Counted from the first letter of the stretch, positions 23,350-32,182 are shown. The stretch: 64,000 nt of DNA from Micromonospora chokoriensis (GCF_900091505.1 NZ_LT607409.1:4836001-4900000); one strand, 5' to 3'. The notes: generated by a model not told the origin, from the letters alone. Made by a program: numbers and translations.

Positions 23350-23421
23350 CGATCATGGAGTTGTGGTGGGTGACAAAGATGCGCACATGGGGCGAATTCG
23401 GACACCACAACTCCATGATCG
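23350..23421. repeat. 72-bp element with 19-bp perfect terminal inverted repeats
   Basis: The arms CGATCATGGAGTTGTGGTG (23350-23368) and its exact complement (23403-23421) enclose a 34-bp centre. It starts 32 bp after the SseB-type gene. It is unrelated in sequence to the 77-bp family apart from the GATCA-type ends. It may also act as a terminator. Confidence 0.85.
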
Positions 23422-23550
23422 GCGCGGACCTGTGGGGGCTCATCCACCGGGGCGGGGGGTTGGCGCGACGGGAGGGCTCATCAGCGGCGTCGGTCACCCC
23501 CGAGGGGGTTGGGGTGGCAAATGGCCGCTGGGCTGGGCAGCATGGATAGC

Positions 23551-23742
23551 ATGGACTACGAATACGCGCCGCTGCGGTTGCCGCCGAACGTCGACCGGTT
23601 GACCGCCGCGGCGCAGTTGGCGATCCAGGCGGAGTTCTCCGGATGGGAGCTGGCCCGGGTGCGGCTCTACCGCGACGGCACGCGGCAGGTGGTGCTCCGC
23701 CGTCGACTGGTCAACCAGCCGCAGCCGGGCCTGTCGTACTGA
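23551..23742 (+). CDS. DUF5703 family small protein
   Basis: 63 residues from ATG 23551 (MDYEYAPLRLPPNVDRLTAA); upstream in-frame ATGs at 23509 and 23521 add no conserved sequence. The pattern 'YEYaplrLPpnVdR..AaqlAiqaEfsGWELaRvRLYrDGtRqVvLRRRl' is that of DUF5703, a short actinobacterial family. Function unknown. It usually lies near an M20-type peptidase gene, as it does here. Confidence 0.85.
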   Translation: MDYEYAPLRLPPNVDRLTAAAQLAIQAEFSGWELARVRLYRDGTRQVVLRRRLVNQPQPGLSY

Positions 23743-23755
23743 GCGGGCCGTGCCG

Positions 23756-23813
23756 CCGGTGAACGATATACCCCAGAATCATATTCATACCTCTGAGGTA
23801 TATCGCTCACCGG
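23756..23813. repeat. 58-bp AT-rich near-perfect palindrome
   Basis: The outer 17-bp arms (23756-23772 and 23797-23813) pair with one mismatch; an inner CAGA/TCTG pair extends the stem. The A+T content (GATATACC, ATCATATTCATACC) is unusual for this genome. It lies between convergent genes, 13 bp after the DUF5703 gene, so it could terminate both. It may belong to another dispersed repeat family. Confidence 0.8.
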
Positions 23814-23860
23814 CACCTCGACACGGCGAGCGCACACCGGCCCGGGTGCGGGCGTACCGT

Positions 23861-24523
23861 CTAGTGCTGGTGCCCCGCGTGGTCGTGATCGTCGTCGAGC
23901 TCCATGAACGGGTGCTCGTCGAGCCGGCCGACGAGCCGGTCGTCGGCCGCCGGTTGGAACGGGCCGACCGCGTCGTCGTCGTCGAACGACTCCAGGTCGA
24001 CGGGGGTGCCCACCTCGCTGACCATCACCACCCCGTCGAGTGGCTCCAACTCCGGGACGTCCAGCGCGCCGAGCGAGCCGTCGCCGCTCTGCAGCAACTC
24101 CAGCACCGCCTCGCCGACGCCCTCCACCGGTGCCGGCTCGTCGTCCTCCGGGGTCCCCTCCCGCCGGGCGGCCTCGGCCACGCGCAGCAGCGCGGCCACG
24201 CTCGGCACCCGGTAGTCACGGCGCTGGCGCACCGAGATCACCCTCGGGTGCGGGTCACTGGCCTCGGCACCGTCGACGCCGCCGAAACGCTCGTCGGCCT
24301 CGTCCGGGTCGATCGAGTCGACATCCCACGGCGTCACCTCGCCGAAGGCGTCGAGCAGCCGCTCGTCGTACGCGAAGGAGGCGTTGTTCAACGCCACGTA
24401 CGCCTGCCAGACGTCGTCGTCGTCGACGCGGCCCTGGGCGGCGCGTACAGCGGCCAGGTGGTGGCGGGCCGCTTCGATCACGCGCTCGAGAGCGGCGTCC
24501 AGCTCACCGTGCTGGTCGGTCAT
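23861..24523 (-). CDS. Acidic uncharacterised protein
   Basis: 220 residues starting MTDQHGELDAALERVIEAARHHLAAVR. The N-terminal 60 residues are helical ('DDDDVWQAYVALNNASFAYDERLLDAFGEVTPWDV'). The rest is rich in Asp/Glu with 'VISVRQRRDYRVPSVAALLRVAEAA' in the middle and a C-terminal His/Asp tail (DDDHDHAGHQH) that could bind metal. I recall such proteins next to M20 peptidases in actinobacteria but know no function. The gene is 57 bp downstream of the peptidase region in reverse orientation order, on the same strand but transcribed before it is reached. Confidence 0.7.
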   Translation of the reverse strand: MTDQHGELDAALERVIEAARHHLAAVRAAQGRVDDDDVWQAYVALNNASFAYDERLLDAFGEVTPWDVDSIDPDEADERFGGVDGAEASDPHPRVISVRQRRDYRVPSVAALLRVAEAARREGTPEDDEPAPVEGVGEAVLELLQSGDGSLGALDVPELEPLDGVVMVSEVGTPVDLESFDDDDAVGPFQPAADDRLVGRLDEHPFMELDDDHDHAGHQH

Positions 24524-24580
24524 GTGGGGCAGTCCCTTCGGATAAGCAGGTTGCGCGCCGACGGCAAGTGCCGGACACGA

Positions 24581-25909
24581 CTAGCAGGTGCGCAGGAACC
24601 GGTCGAGCACCCGCACGCCGAACTGTAGTCCGTCGACCGGAACGCGCTCGTCGATGCCGTGGAACAACGCCGAGAAGTTCAGGTCGGCGGGCAGCTTGAG
24701 GGGGGCGAACCCGAAGCAGCGGATGCCGAGCTGGGAGAACGCCTTGGCGTCGGTGCCGCCGGAGAGCATGTACGGGACCGGGCGCGCCCCCGGGTCCTCG
24801 GCGCGCAGGGCGGCAGACATGGCCTCGACCAGGTCACCGTCGAAGGTGGTTTCCAGCGCCGGCTGCCGCTGGATGTACTCGATCGCGATGTCCGGGCCGA
24901 CCAGCTCGCGCAGCTGTCGCTCCAGCAGCTCGGACTGGCCGGGCAGGCTGCGGCAGTCGATGGTGGCGGTGGCGCGGCCGGGGATGACGTTGTCCTTGTA
25001 GCCGGCGCTCAACCGGGTCGGGTTGGCGGTGTTGCGGATCGTCGCGCCGATCAGGTTGGCGATCGGGCCGAGCTTGGCGATGGCCGTCTCCGGGTCGTCC
25101 GGGTCCAACTCGACGCCGAGCAGGTCGGAGACCTCGGTCAGGAACGCCCGTACGGTGTCGGTGACCACCACCGGGAAGCGGTGCCGGCCGATCCGGGCGA
25201 CCGCCTCGGCGAGCGCGGTGACCGCGTTGTCGTCGTGCACCATCGAGCCGTGCCCGGGGCGACCCTTGGCGTGCAGCCGCAGCCAGTCGATGCCCTTCTC
25301 GGCGGTCTCGATCAGGTAGAGCCGCTGGCTGTCGTTGACCGAGTAGGAGAAGCCGCCGACCTCGCCGATCGCCTCGGTGCAGCCGTCGAAGAGGCCCCGG
25401 TGGTTGTCCACCAGGAAGCGGGCGCCGTAGTCGCTGCCCGCCTCCTCGTCGGCGGTGTACGCGAGCACGATGTCGCGCGGCGGTCGTACGCCGGTGCGCT
25501 GCCAGTGCCGCACGACGGCCAGGACCATCGCGTCGAAGTCCTTCATGTCGATGGCGCCGCGACCCCACAGGTAGCCGTCGCGCAGCTCACCGGAGAGCGG
25601 GTGCACCGACCACTCGTCGGCGTCGGCGGGCACCACGTCCAGGTGGCCGTGCACCAGCAGCGCGCCCCGGCTCGGGTCGGTGCCCGGGATGCGGGCGACC
25701 ACGTTCGCCCGGCCCGGCGCGGACTCGTGCAGGACGGACTCCACGCCCACCTCGGCGAGCTTCTCCGCCACGTACTCGGCCGCGCGGCGCTCACCGACGC
25801 TGGTGTCGTTGTCACCGGTGTTGGTGGTGTCGATGCGCAGCAGGTCGCGGCAGAGGTCGACGACCTCTGCGGTCGGGTCGATGCGGGGGGAGGCGGCGTC
25901 GCTCGTCAT
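24581..25909 (-). CDS. M20/M25/M40-family metallopeptidase
   Basis: 442 residues from ATG 25909 (MTSDAASPRIDPTAEVVDLCRDLLRIDTTN). The five di-zinc ligand regions are visible: 'LLVHGHLDVVPAD', 'WGRGAIDMKDFDA', 'AYTADEEAGSDYG' (general base Glu next to ligand Glu), 'EAIGEVGGF' region and 'MLSGGTDAKAF'. The closest described relatives are dipeptidase/ArgE/DapE-like hydrolases; the substrate here is unknown. No signal peptide is seen, so it acts in the cytoplasm. The gene upstream on this strand is the divergent hemerythrin gene. Confidence 0.93.
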   Translation of the reverse strand: MTSDAASPRIDPTAEVVDLCRDLLRIDTTNTGDNDTSVGERRAAEYVAEKLAEVGVESVLHESAPGRANVVARIPGTDPSRGALLVHGHLDVVPADADEWSVHPLSGELRDGYLWGRGAIDMKDFDAMVLAVVRHWQRTGVRPPRDIVLAYTADEEAGSDYGARFLVDNHRGLFDGCTEAIGEVGGFSYSVNDSQRLYLIETAEKGIDWLRLHAKGRPGHGSMVHDDNAVTALAEAVARIGRHRFPVVVTDTVRAFLTEVSDLLGVELDPDDPETAIAKLGPIANLIGATIRNTANPTRLSAGYKDNVIPGRATATIDCRSLPGQSELLERQLRELVGPDIAIEYIQRQPALETTFDGDLVEAMSAALRAEDPGARPVPYMLSGGTDAKAFSQLGIRCFGFAPLKLPADLNFSALFHGIDERVPVDGLQFGVRVLDRFLRTC

Positions 25910-26092
25910 CGCCTCTTCATACCAGCCCGAGGTGGCCGACGGGCCGGCGCACCGGCGTGGTCGGGCCGGCGCGCCGACGCGCGCGGGTCGACGCATCGAC
26001 GGGTCGGTTTCGCGGTGACCGCGTTCGGGTACCGCCGCCCACGACCGAACGTCCCCTGCCGGAGCTTCCGCCCGCCAGTCGAGGAGGGCACC

Positions 26093-26701
26093 ATGTCCGC
26101 CGTTCCCCTACCACCGCTGCCGCCCGCGCCCGCACCCGAGGAGGGCTACCGCCCCGCCGGTCGCAGCATCGCCGACATCGTCGACCGGGAGCATCAGCAA
26201 CTGCTGTCGCTGGTGGAGCAGTTGACCGGCCCGGAGTCCACACCGCAGGAGGCGCTGGCGGTGCTCACCGCCGCGTTGTCGCGGCACCTGTCCGCCGAGG
26301 AGCAGTACCTGTTGCCGGCGGTACGCGCGGCGCTGCCGGCCGCCGGCGAGCGGGTGGACGCCGAGATCACCGCCGACGCCGGCCTGCTGAACGCCCTGAA
26401 GGGCCTCACCGACGAGGCGCTGACCGACGTCGCCGGGCGGGTTCGTCACCACGTGGACGGTGTCGGCGCGCTCGTCACCGAGCTGCGGGCGGCCGCGACC
26501 GAGGAGGAGCTGATCCGCCTGGGCAACCGGTTGGAGATCGCCGAGGAGGCGGCGCCGACCCGCCCCCACCCGGGCACGCCGGCCACCCCTCCGTGGAACC
26601 GGATCGTGGAGCCGGCGGTCGGTGTGGTGGACAAGGTCCTCGACGCGGTGACCCGGCGACCGACCTACCTGGCGGACCTGCCGGAGCCACCCCGCGACTG
26701 A
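26093..26701 (+). CDS. Hemerythrin-domain protein
   Basis: 202 residues from ATG 26093 with GAGGAGGG upstream. After a Pro-rich N-terminus, a four-helix hemerythrin HHE domain contains the iron-ligand pattern 'DIVDREHQQLLSLVEQL', 'RHLSAEEQYLLPAV' and 'RHHVDGVGALVTEL'. Such proteins sense or store O2, NO or iron. The C-terminal 60 residues ('PPWNRIVEPAVGVVDKVLDAVTRRPTYL') are an unusual extension. Transcribed alone between the M20 peptidase and a LysR gene. Confidence 0.88.
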   Translation: MSAVPLPPLPPAPAPEEGYRPAGRSIADIVDREHQQLLSLVEQLTGPESTPQEALAVLTAALSRHLSAEEQYLLPAVRAALPAAGERVDAEITADAGLLNALKGLTDEALTDVAGRVRHHVDGVGALVTELRAAATEEELIRLGNRLEIAEEAAPTRPHPGTPATPPWNRIVEPAVGVVDKVLDAVTRRPTYLADLPEPPRD

Positions 26702-26788
26702 GCGCGGACCCCGCCCGGCAATGCATTCATTATCACCGATCCGCTCGGGCTATTCCGCCGGGTGACGCTGTAGTCCTACCGTCACCCT

Positions 26789-27769
26789 ATGAACCTGGAG
26801 CTGCGTCACCTGCGGGTGGTCTGCGCGATCGCGGAGACGGGGAGTGTGACGAAGGCGGCGTCGGCGCTCGGCCTGGCCCAGCCGGCCCTCACCGCCCAGC
26901 TCCAACGCATCGAGCGGACGCTGGGCGGCCCGCTGTTCGACCGGGACCGGCGTGGTGCCCGGCCCACCGCGCTCGGCGAGCTGGTGCTGGCCCGCGCCCG
27001 GGTGCTGCTGCCGGCGATGAAGGGGCTGCAGGACGAGGCTGCGCGGTTGGCCGGGGCCGGCGGTGCCCCCACCTGCTACCGGTTCGGTGGGGTGAACAGC
27101 CCGATCCTGGGTCGGTTGGTGCACCGGTTGGCGGCCGCGCAGCCGCCGGCCCAGATCACCACATTCGCCTCCTGGTCGGTGGACGAGTTGGCGCAGTTGG
27201 TGTCCGGCGGTCGGCTGGACTTCGCGCTGACCGGTGTGTGCGGCGACGCCAGCCCGTCCGCCGGTTTCGGGTTGAGCTGGCAGGAGGTGGCCATCGACCC
27301 GGTGCTGGTGCTGCTGCCGGAGACGCACCCCCTCGCCGCCCACGACGAGGTGCGCCTGGCGGACCTGCGCCACGAGCAGTGGGTGGCCGCGCCGGGTGAC
27401 GGCTGCTTCGGCGACTGCTTCGCCGCCGCGTGCGCCCGTGCCGGTTTCACCCCCCGCAAGGTGTACGAGACCGACATCCGCGGCTGCATCGACCTGGTGG
27501 ACGCCGGTGTGGCGGTGGCGCTGTGCCAGGCGACGTTCCGCCCGGTGGCCGGGTTGGTGACCCGTCGGCTCGCCGGGACACCGCTGCGCTGGCGGCTCCT
27601 GCTCGGCTGGCACCCGGACTCCCCCGCCGCCCAGGGCGCCGAGATGGTGGTGGAGACGGCCAAGGCGGCGTACGTCGACTCGTTGGCCCCGCATCCCGCG
27701 TACCTGGCCTGGCTGATGAGCAACCCCGGGTTCGGGGTGCGGCAGCCCAGCGGGATCCGGCCGGTCTGA
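26789..27769 (+). CDS. LysR-family transcriptional regulator
   Basis: 326 residues starting MNLELRHLRVVCAIAETGSVTKAASALGLAQPALTAQL, a standard LysR winged helix, followed by a substrate-binding-like domain ('QITTFASWSVDELAQLVSGGRLDFALTGVCG'). The upstream gap has an AT-rich stretch (ATGCATTCATTATCACC, about 26720-26736) that may hold the promoter or an autoregulatory site. Neighbours are not divergent enzyme genes, so the regulon is not evident. Confidence 0.92.
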   Translation: MNLELRHLRVVCAIAETGSVTKAASALGLAQPALTAQLQRIERTLGGPLFDRDRRGARPTALGELVLARARVLLPAMKGLQDEAARLAGAGGAPTCYRFGGVNSPILGRLVHRLAAAQPPAQITTFASWSVDELAQLVSGGRLDFALTGVCGDASPSAGFGLSWQEVAIDPVLVLLPETHPLAAHDEVRLADLRHEQWVAAPGDGCFGDCFAAACARAGFTPRKVYETDIRGCIDLVDAGVAVALCQATFRPVAGLVTRRLAGTPLRWRLLLGWHPDSPAAQGAEMVVETAKAAYVDSLAPHPAYLAWLMSNPGFGVRQPSGIRPV

Positions 27770-27815
27770 GCGCAGGGTGGGGTGCGAACCGCCGTTGGCC
27801 GGGTATCTGGCGGAC

Positions 27816-28061
27816 ATGACGGACCTCTACCCGCCCGCCGACGACCGCGAACTGCTGCGCCAGGCGGCCGCCGCGCACACCGCCGCCACCCGCGACGTGG
27901 AGGCGTTCCTGCGCCGCCTGCCGACGGTGCCCGACCCGGCCGACGTCACCGAGTACGCGAACCTGCTCACCCGGGAGGACCAGACCCGTGGTGACCGGGA
28001 CGCGGCGGCGGACGCCGCCGGACTGACCATCGCCAGCCTGGAATCCGACCAGGGCCAGTAG
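27816..28061 (+). CDS. Small acidic hypothetical protein
   Basis: 81 residues from ATG 27816 (MTDLYPPADDRELLRQAAAAHTAATRDVEAFLRRL). A TATCTG hexamer ends 6 bases before the ATG, so it may be read from a leaderless mRNA. Predicted all-helical and soluble, with no recognised family. It lies 46 bp after the LysR gene. Confidence 0.5.
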   Translation: MTDLYPPADDRELLRQAAAAHTAATRDVEAFLRRLPTVPDPADVTEYANLLTREDQTRGDRDAAADAAGLTIASLESDQGQ

Positions 28062-28117
28062 CGGCACATGTCGACGGTGCCGTCCCGGAGGCGGGGCGGC
28101 ACCGTCGAATGGCACGG

Positions 28118-28468
28118 TCAGCGTTCGACGAGCGGGTCGTGTCCCAGGTCGAGCAGGGAGTGTCGCCAGTCGTCGTCGGCGTTGCCGCGCGACGGCTTGG
28201 CGTCCATCAGCTCGCGGATGCGCTCGACCGCCTCCCGCATCACCTCGATGTCCTCCGGGGTGAGGTCGACCTTGCGCTTGTTCAACACCTTGAGGATCTC
28301 CCGGCCCGGCTGGGGCAGGTCGAGGTTCGGGTTCGGGCTGAACGACTCCTCCCCGGAGCCCCGCGTCAGCAGCCACGTGCGTAGCTGCTCCGACGGGACG
28401 TTCACCTCGGCGTGGAAGTCCTCCCAGAGCACTTCCACCTCGGGGTCGAGCCGCGCTTCGCGTACCAT
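28118..28468 (-). CDS. DUF3140 family protein
   Basis: 116 residues. 'ARLDPEVEVLWEDFHAEVNVPSEQLRTWLL' and 'LPQPGREILKVLNKRKVDLTPEDIEVMREAVERIRELM' match the DUF3140 family, small conserved proteins of unknown function. Its ATG overlaps the TGA of the upstream 68-residue ORF (TGATG), so it is the third gene of a clpC-type operon. Confidence 0.85.
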   Translation of the reverse strand: MVREARLDPEVEVLWEDFHAEVNVPSEQLRTWLLTRGSGEESFSPNPNLDLPQPGREILKVLNKRKVDLTPEDIEVMREAVERIRELMDAKPSRGNADDDWRHSLLDLGHDPLVER

Positions 28469-28674
28469 CAGGTCTCCTCTCGCCGGCGGTGCCCGGACGT
28501 CTCCGGGTCGTCCTCCTGGTCGGTCTTCGGATGCAGGCCCTCGGCGGGCACCCGCGTGCGGCGGGGGTTCGCGGTGGGCGGCGCCAGGATCGGGTCGGGA
28601 TGGTCGTCCTCGTCCCGGGGTTTCGCGGGCTCGCGTGGGTGCTCGTTCTCGTCTCGTCGTGCCGGCCCGCTCAT
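28468..28674 (-). CDS. 68-residue charged protein in the Clp operon
   Basis: MSGPARRDENEHPREPAKPRDEDDHPD...: nearly all residues are Pro, Arg, Asp, Glu or His, so it is probably disordered. The start ATG overlaps the stop of the Clp ATPase gene (ATGA) and the stop overlaps the DUF3140 start. Such tight coupling argues that it is translated. It could be an adaptor or substrate of the ATPase, but that is speculation. Confidence 0.6.
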   Translation of the reverse strand: MSGPARRDENEHPREPAKPRDEDDHPDPILAPPTANPRRTRVPAEGLHPKTDQEDDPETSGHRRREET

Positions 28675-31229
28675 CGTGGGTGTGTGGTCGTGGCGGGGGT
28701 GTACCCGCGCTCGCCGGCGCTCACGTCGAAGGTGAGCGCGCCGTCGCGGACGTCCACCGTGACCTTCTGCCCCGGCGAGATCGCCGATTCCAGCAGCATC
28801 CGGGACAGGTGGTTGTCCACCTCCCGCTGGATCACGCGGCGCAGTGGGCGGGCGCCGAACTCCGGCTGGTAGCCGTGTTCGGCGAGCCAGTCGATGCCGG
28901 CGGTGGTGAACTCCACCTGGAGGTCCTGGGCGTGCATGCGGCGGCGGGTCTCCTCCAGCAGCAGCGCGGTGATGTCGCGCAACTGCTCGGCCTCCAGCCG
29001 GCGGAAGATGATGACCTCGTCGATGCGGTTGAGGAACTCCGGGCGGAAGTTCTCCTGCAGGCGACGCATCAGCCGCTCGCGCAGTTCGTCGTTCTCCTGC
29101 TCGCTGCCGACGTCGCCGGCGCCGAAGCCGACGGCCCGCTGGGCGCCGGTGATCAGCTCGGAACCGAGGTTGCTCGTCATGATCAGCACGGTGTTCTTGA
29201 AGTTCACCGTCCGACCCTGGCTGTCGGTGAGCCGCCCGTCGTCGAGCACCTGGAGCAGGATGTTGAACACGTCGGGGTGGGCCTTCTCGATCTCGTCGAG
29301 CAGCACCACCGCGTACGGGCGGCGGCGGACCGCCTCGGTGAGCTGGCCGGCCTCCTCGTAGCCGACGTATCCGGGCGGCGCGCCGACCAACCGGCTGACG
29401 GTGTGCCGTTCCTGGAACTCGCTCATGTCCACCCGGACCATCCGGTCCGCCTCGCCGAACAGCGCCTCGGCCAGGGCGCGGGCCAACTCGGTCTTGCCCA
29501 CGCCGGTGGGGCCGAGGAACAGGAAACTACCCATCGGCCGGTCCGGGTCGGCCAGCCCGGCCCGGGAGCGGCGCACGGCCTCGGCGACCGCGGTGACGGC
29601 GTCGTCCTGGCCGACCACCTTCTGGTGCAGGTGCCCCTCCAGGCGCAGCAACCGGTCGCGTTCCTCCTCGGTGAGCTGGCTGATCGGGATGCCGGTGGCC
29701 CGGGAGACCACCTCGGCGATCTCCTGCGGGCCAACCTCGGGCACCTGCGACGAGGACATCCCGTCCTCGCCGTTGGCCCGGCGGATCTCCTGTTCCAGTT
29801 CGGAGATCCGGTCGCGCAGGGCGGAGGCCCGCTCGTACTGCTCGTCGGTGACGGCCTGCTCCTTGTCCCGGCGTACCTCGTCGAGCTCCTGCTCCAGCTC
29901 CCGCACGTCGGAGGCGGGGGTGCGGGTGCGCAGCCGCACCCGCGCGCCGGCCTGGTCGATGAGGTCGATGGCCTTGTCCGGCAGGAACCGGTCGGTCACG
30001 TAGCGGTCGGACAGCTCGGCGGCGGCGACCAGCGCCTCGTCGGTGAAGCGCACCTGGTGGTGGGCCTCGTAGCGGTCACGCAGCCCGCGCAGGATCGCGA
30101 TCGTGTCGTCGATGCTGGGCTCGGGCACCAACACCGGTTGGAAGCGCCGGGCCAGCGCGGCGTCCTTCTCGATGCTCTTGCGGTACTCGTCCAGCGTCGT
30201 CGCGCCGATCACCCGCAGCTCGCCACGCGCGAGGGCGGGTTTGAGCATGTTGGACGCGTCCATCCCGCCCTCGCTGCCGGCACCACCCGCGCCGACCAGG
30301 GTGTGGATCTCGTCCAGGAAGATGATCAGCTCGTCCCGGTGCGCGCGGATCTCGTCGATGACCTTCTTCAGCCGCTCCTCGAAGTCGCCCCGGTAGCGGG
30401 TGCCGGCGACCAGGCCGGCGAGGTCCAGTTGGACGACCCGCTTGCCGAGCAGGGTCTGCGGGACGTCGCCGTCGCAGATCCGTTCGGCCAGGCCCTCGAC
30501 GATGGCGGTCTTGCCGACACCGGCCTCGCCGATCAGCACCGGGTTGTTCTTGGTGCGCCGGGACAGGATCTCGACGGCCTGCTCGATCTCGTCGGCCCGT
30601 CCGATCACCGGGTCGATCTGGTCGTTGCGGGCCAGGTCGGTGAGGTCCTGCCCGTACTGGTCCAGGGTGGGGGTGCCGCGGTCCGGCTTCGGCCCGGTCA
30701 TCGGCCCGCGTTCGGCGTTGGCGGCCTGCAACGACTCGGGTTGGATCCGTCCGGCGGCCAGCATCCGCCCGGCCGGCGACTCCGGGTTGAGCGGCAACGC
30801 CATCAGGATGTGTTCCGGGCCGATGTAGTTGGCGCCCATCGCCCGGGACAGCTGGTGGGCGTCGAGCAGCGCCCGCTTGGCGGCCGGCGTCAACGACAGG
30901 TTGGGCGGCACCTCCCCGCGCGGCGCGCCGTCACCCTTGCCACCCAGGGCGTTGAGCAGGGTGTCCGGGTCGGCGCCGGCCCGACGTACCAGGTCACGCA
31001 GGGGTTCGCGTTGCAGTGCCGCCCAGAGCAGGTGGTCGGTGTCCAGGTCGCTGCTCTGGCGTTGGGCGGCCCGCCGGGCCGCGTCGGCCAGCATCTCCCG
31101 GGCGTCGGCCGTCATCAGTCGGGTGATGTCGACCCGGTGCGGTGGCCGGCGTCCCCCCTCGCCCCGGCCGAAGTACCGGGCCAGGAATTCGTCCCACGGG
31201 TCGGAGCCGATGTCACCGGGTCCCATCAT
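28671..31229 (-). CDS. ClpC-type AAA+ unfoldase
   Basis: 852 residues from ATG 31229 with GGAGG six bases upstream. Two Clp_N repeats (about 40-175) are followed by AAA-1 (Walker A 'GEAGVGKTAIVEGLAERI', Walker B 'LIIFLDEIHTLVGAG'), a middle region with a UVR-type motif ('DEQYERASALRDRISELEQEI'), and AAA-2 ('GPTGVGKTELARALAE', 'VVLLDEIEKAHPDVFNILLQVLDDGRLTD') with a C-terminal D2-small domain. A 'AVGFGAGD' loop sits where ClpP-binding LGF/VGF loops occur. The UVR motif points to ClpC rather than ClpB. It probably unfolds proteins for ClpP; this is likely a second, stress-type ClpC (ClpC2-like). Confidence 0.9.
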   Translation of the reverse strand: MMGPGDIGSDPWDEFLARYFGRGEGGRRPPHRVDITRLMTADAREMLADAARRAAQRQSSDLDTDHLLWAALQREPLRDLVRRAGADPDTLLNALGGKGDGAPRGEVPPNLSLTPAAKRALLDAHQLSRAMGANYIGPEHILMALPLNPESPAGRMLAAGRIQPESLQAANAERGPMTGPKPDRGTPTLDQYGQDLTDLARNDQIDPVIGRADEIEQAVEILSRRTKNNPVLIGEAGVGKTAIVEGLAERICDGDVPQTLLGKRVVQLDLAGLVAGTRYRGDFEERLKKVIDEIRAHRDELIIFLDEIHTLVGAGGAGSEGGMDASNMLKPALARGELRVIGATTLDEYRKSIEKDAALARRFQPVLVPEPSIDDTIAILRGLRDRYEAHHQVRFTDEALVAAAELSDRYVTDRFLPDKAIDLIDQAGARVRLRTRTPASDVRELEQELDEVRRDKEQAVTDEQYERASALRDRISELEQEIRRANGEDGMSSSQVPEVGPQEIAEVVSRATGIPISQLTEEERDRLLRLEGHLHQKVVGQDDAVTAVAEAVRRSRAGLADPDRPMGSFLFLGPTGVGKTELARALAEALFGEADRMVRVDMSEFQERHTVSRLVGAPPGYVGYEEAGQLTEAVRRRPYAVVLLDEIEKAHPDVFNILLQVLDDGRLTDSQGRTVNFKNTVLIMTSNLGSELITGAQRAVGFGAGDVGSEQENDELRERLMRRLQENFRPEFLNRIDEVIIFRRLEAEQLRDITALLLEETRRRMHAQDLQVEFTTAGIDWLAEHGYQPEFGARPLRRVIQREVDNHLSRMLLESAISPGQKVTVDVRDGALTFDVSAGERGYTPATTTHPR

Positions 31230-31370
31230 GTCTCTCCTCCGCAGTCGGGCGCGGCACGGTCGGCAGGGGCTACCCGGCGCGCGCCCCGACAAACGCCGCA
31301 GGCGGTGGCCGTGGTGGCGTCCCGGGTGTGGCAGCCGGCCAGGGCCGGCCGGTGGTGGCAGGCTGGTGGG

Positions 31371-31763
31371 ATGAACGAGACACCGCTGTTGATCGTGGAT
31401 GGCGCCAACGTGGTGGGCTCCCGCCCGAACGGGTGGTGGCGTGACCGCGCCGGCGCGGCGGCACGGTTGCGCGACTCGCTCGCCCCGGTGGCGACCGTCG
31501 GGTTGCCGGCTCGTCTGCCCGCCCCGGTGGAGGTGGTGCTGGTGGTCGAGGGGGCCGCGCGGGACGTGCCGGGCACGGAGGGCGTCCGGGTGGTCTCCGC
31601 CGCCGGGTCCGGCGACGACACGGTCGTCGAGCTGGTGGCCGACGCGCCGCAGCGCCGCCGGCTGGTGGTCACCGCCGACCGGGAGTTGCGCGGACGGGTG
31701 ACGGCGCTGGGTGCCGAGGTATACGGCCCGCGCTGGCTCCGGGAGAACCCGACCAACAACTGA
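31371..31763 (+). CDS. NYN/PIN-like nuclease-fold protein
   Basis: 130 residues starting MNETPLLIVDGANVVGSRPNGWWRDRAGAAARL. The acidic positions of the NYN fold are visible: Asp in 'LLIVDGANVVG', 'AGSGDDTVVEL' and 'LVVTADRELRGRV'. Relatives are metal-dependent RNases, and this one is a minimal single-domain form. It is divergent from the Clp operon (141 bp) and 152 bp upstream of the ATPase cluster. Confidence 0.8.
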   Translation: MNETPLLIVDGANVVGSRPNGWWRDRAGAAARLRDSLAPVATVGLPARLPAPVEVVLVVEGAARDVPGTEGVRVVSAAGSGDDTVVELVADAPQRRRLVVTADRELRGRVTALGAEVYGPRWLRENPTNN

Positions 31764-31915
31764 GAAGTTCTCGCACTGGGACTCCCACAGAACGGACTCC
31801 CGGCACTTCCGGGTGTCTTCCGGACAGCCGGGCAGGAACACCGACAGGGCGGATGTTCTTTCGGAACCGCCGATAGGCTCTAATGGAGATCTCCCCGCCC
31901 CCAGGAGGTTCCGCC

Positions 31916-32176
31916 GTGGCGAGCGTCGCCGAGTTGAAGGCTGCCATCGATGTCGCCCTCCAACAGATCGGGGACGGGCAGACAGCCGTGCAGGCGGCCG
32001 GCGAGAAACTGACCGAGGCGCAGCAGACCCTCGCCGGCGCCCTGGAGGGCAGCGGGCACGAGACTGTGGAAGCGGCCCAGGCGTCGCTGACACAGGCCAG
32101 CCAGGAGCTGGAGGAGTGTCTCGCCGCGACACTTGTCGCGGTGGAGCAGGCGCAGCTCTACGTCGCCACCCTGTAG
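31916..32176 (+). CDS. 86-residue helical protein, first gene of the FtsK-like operon
   Basis: Starts at GTG 31916 with AGGAGG seven bases upstream (VASVAELKAAIDVALQQIGDGQ). The composition (Ala, Gln, Glu) and heptad-like spacing suggest a helical hairpin, about the size and shape of a WXG100-type protein but without a WxG turn. It lies 6 bp before the 357-residue gene. A TAGGCT hexamer at 31874-31879 is a possible -10. It may be a small partner or substrate of the ATPase. Confidence 0.7.
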   Translation: MASVAELKAAIDVALQQIGDGQTAVQAAGEKLTEAQQTLAGALEGSGHETVEAAQASLTQASQELEECLAATLVAVEQAQLYVATL

Positions 32177-32182
32177 GCCGTC

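Noticed and set aside
28068..31763. A 1231-codon plus-strand frame across the Clp region
   Set aside because: It is the antisense shadow of the ClpC-type gene; its product is low-complexity. Only its last part (31371-31763) is a real gene, the NYN-type protein.
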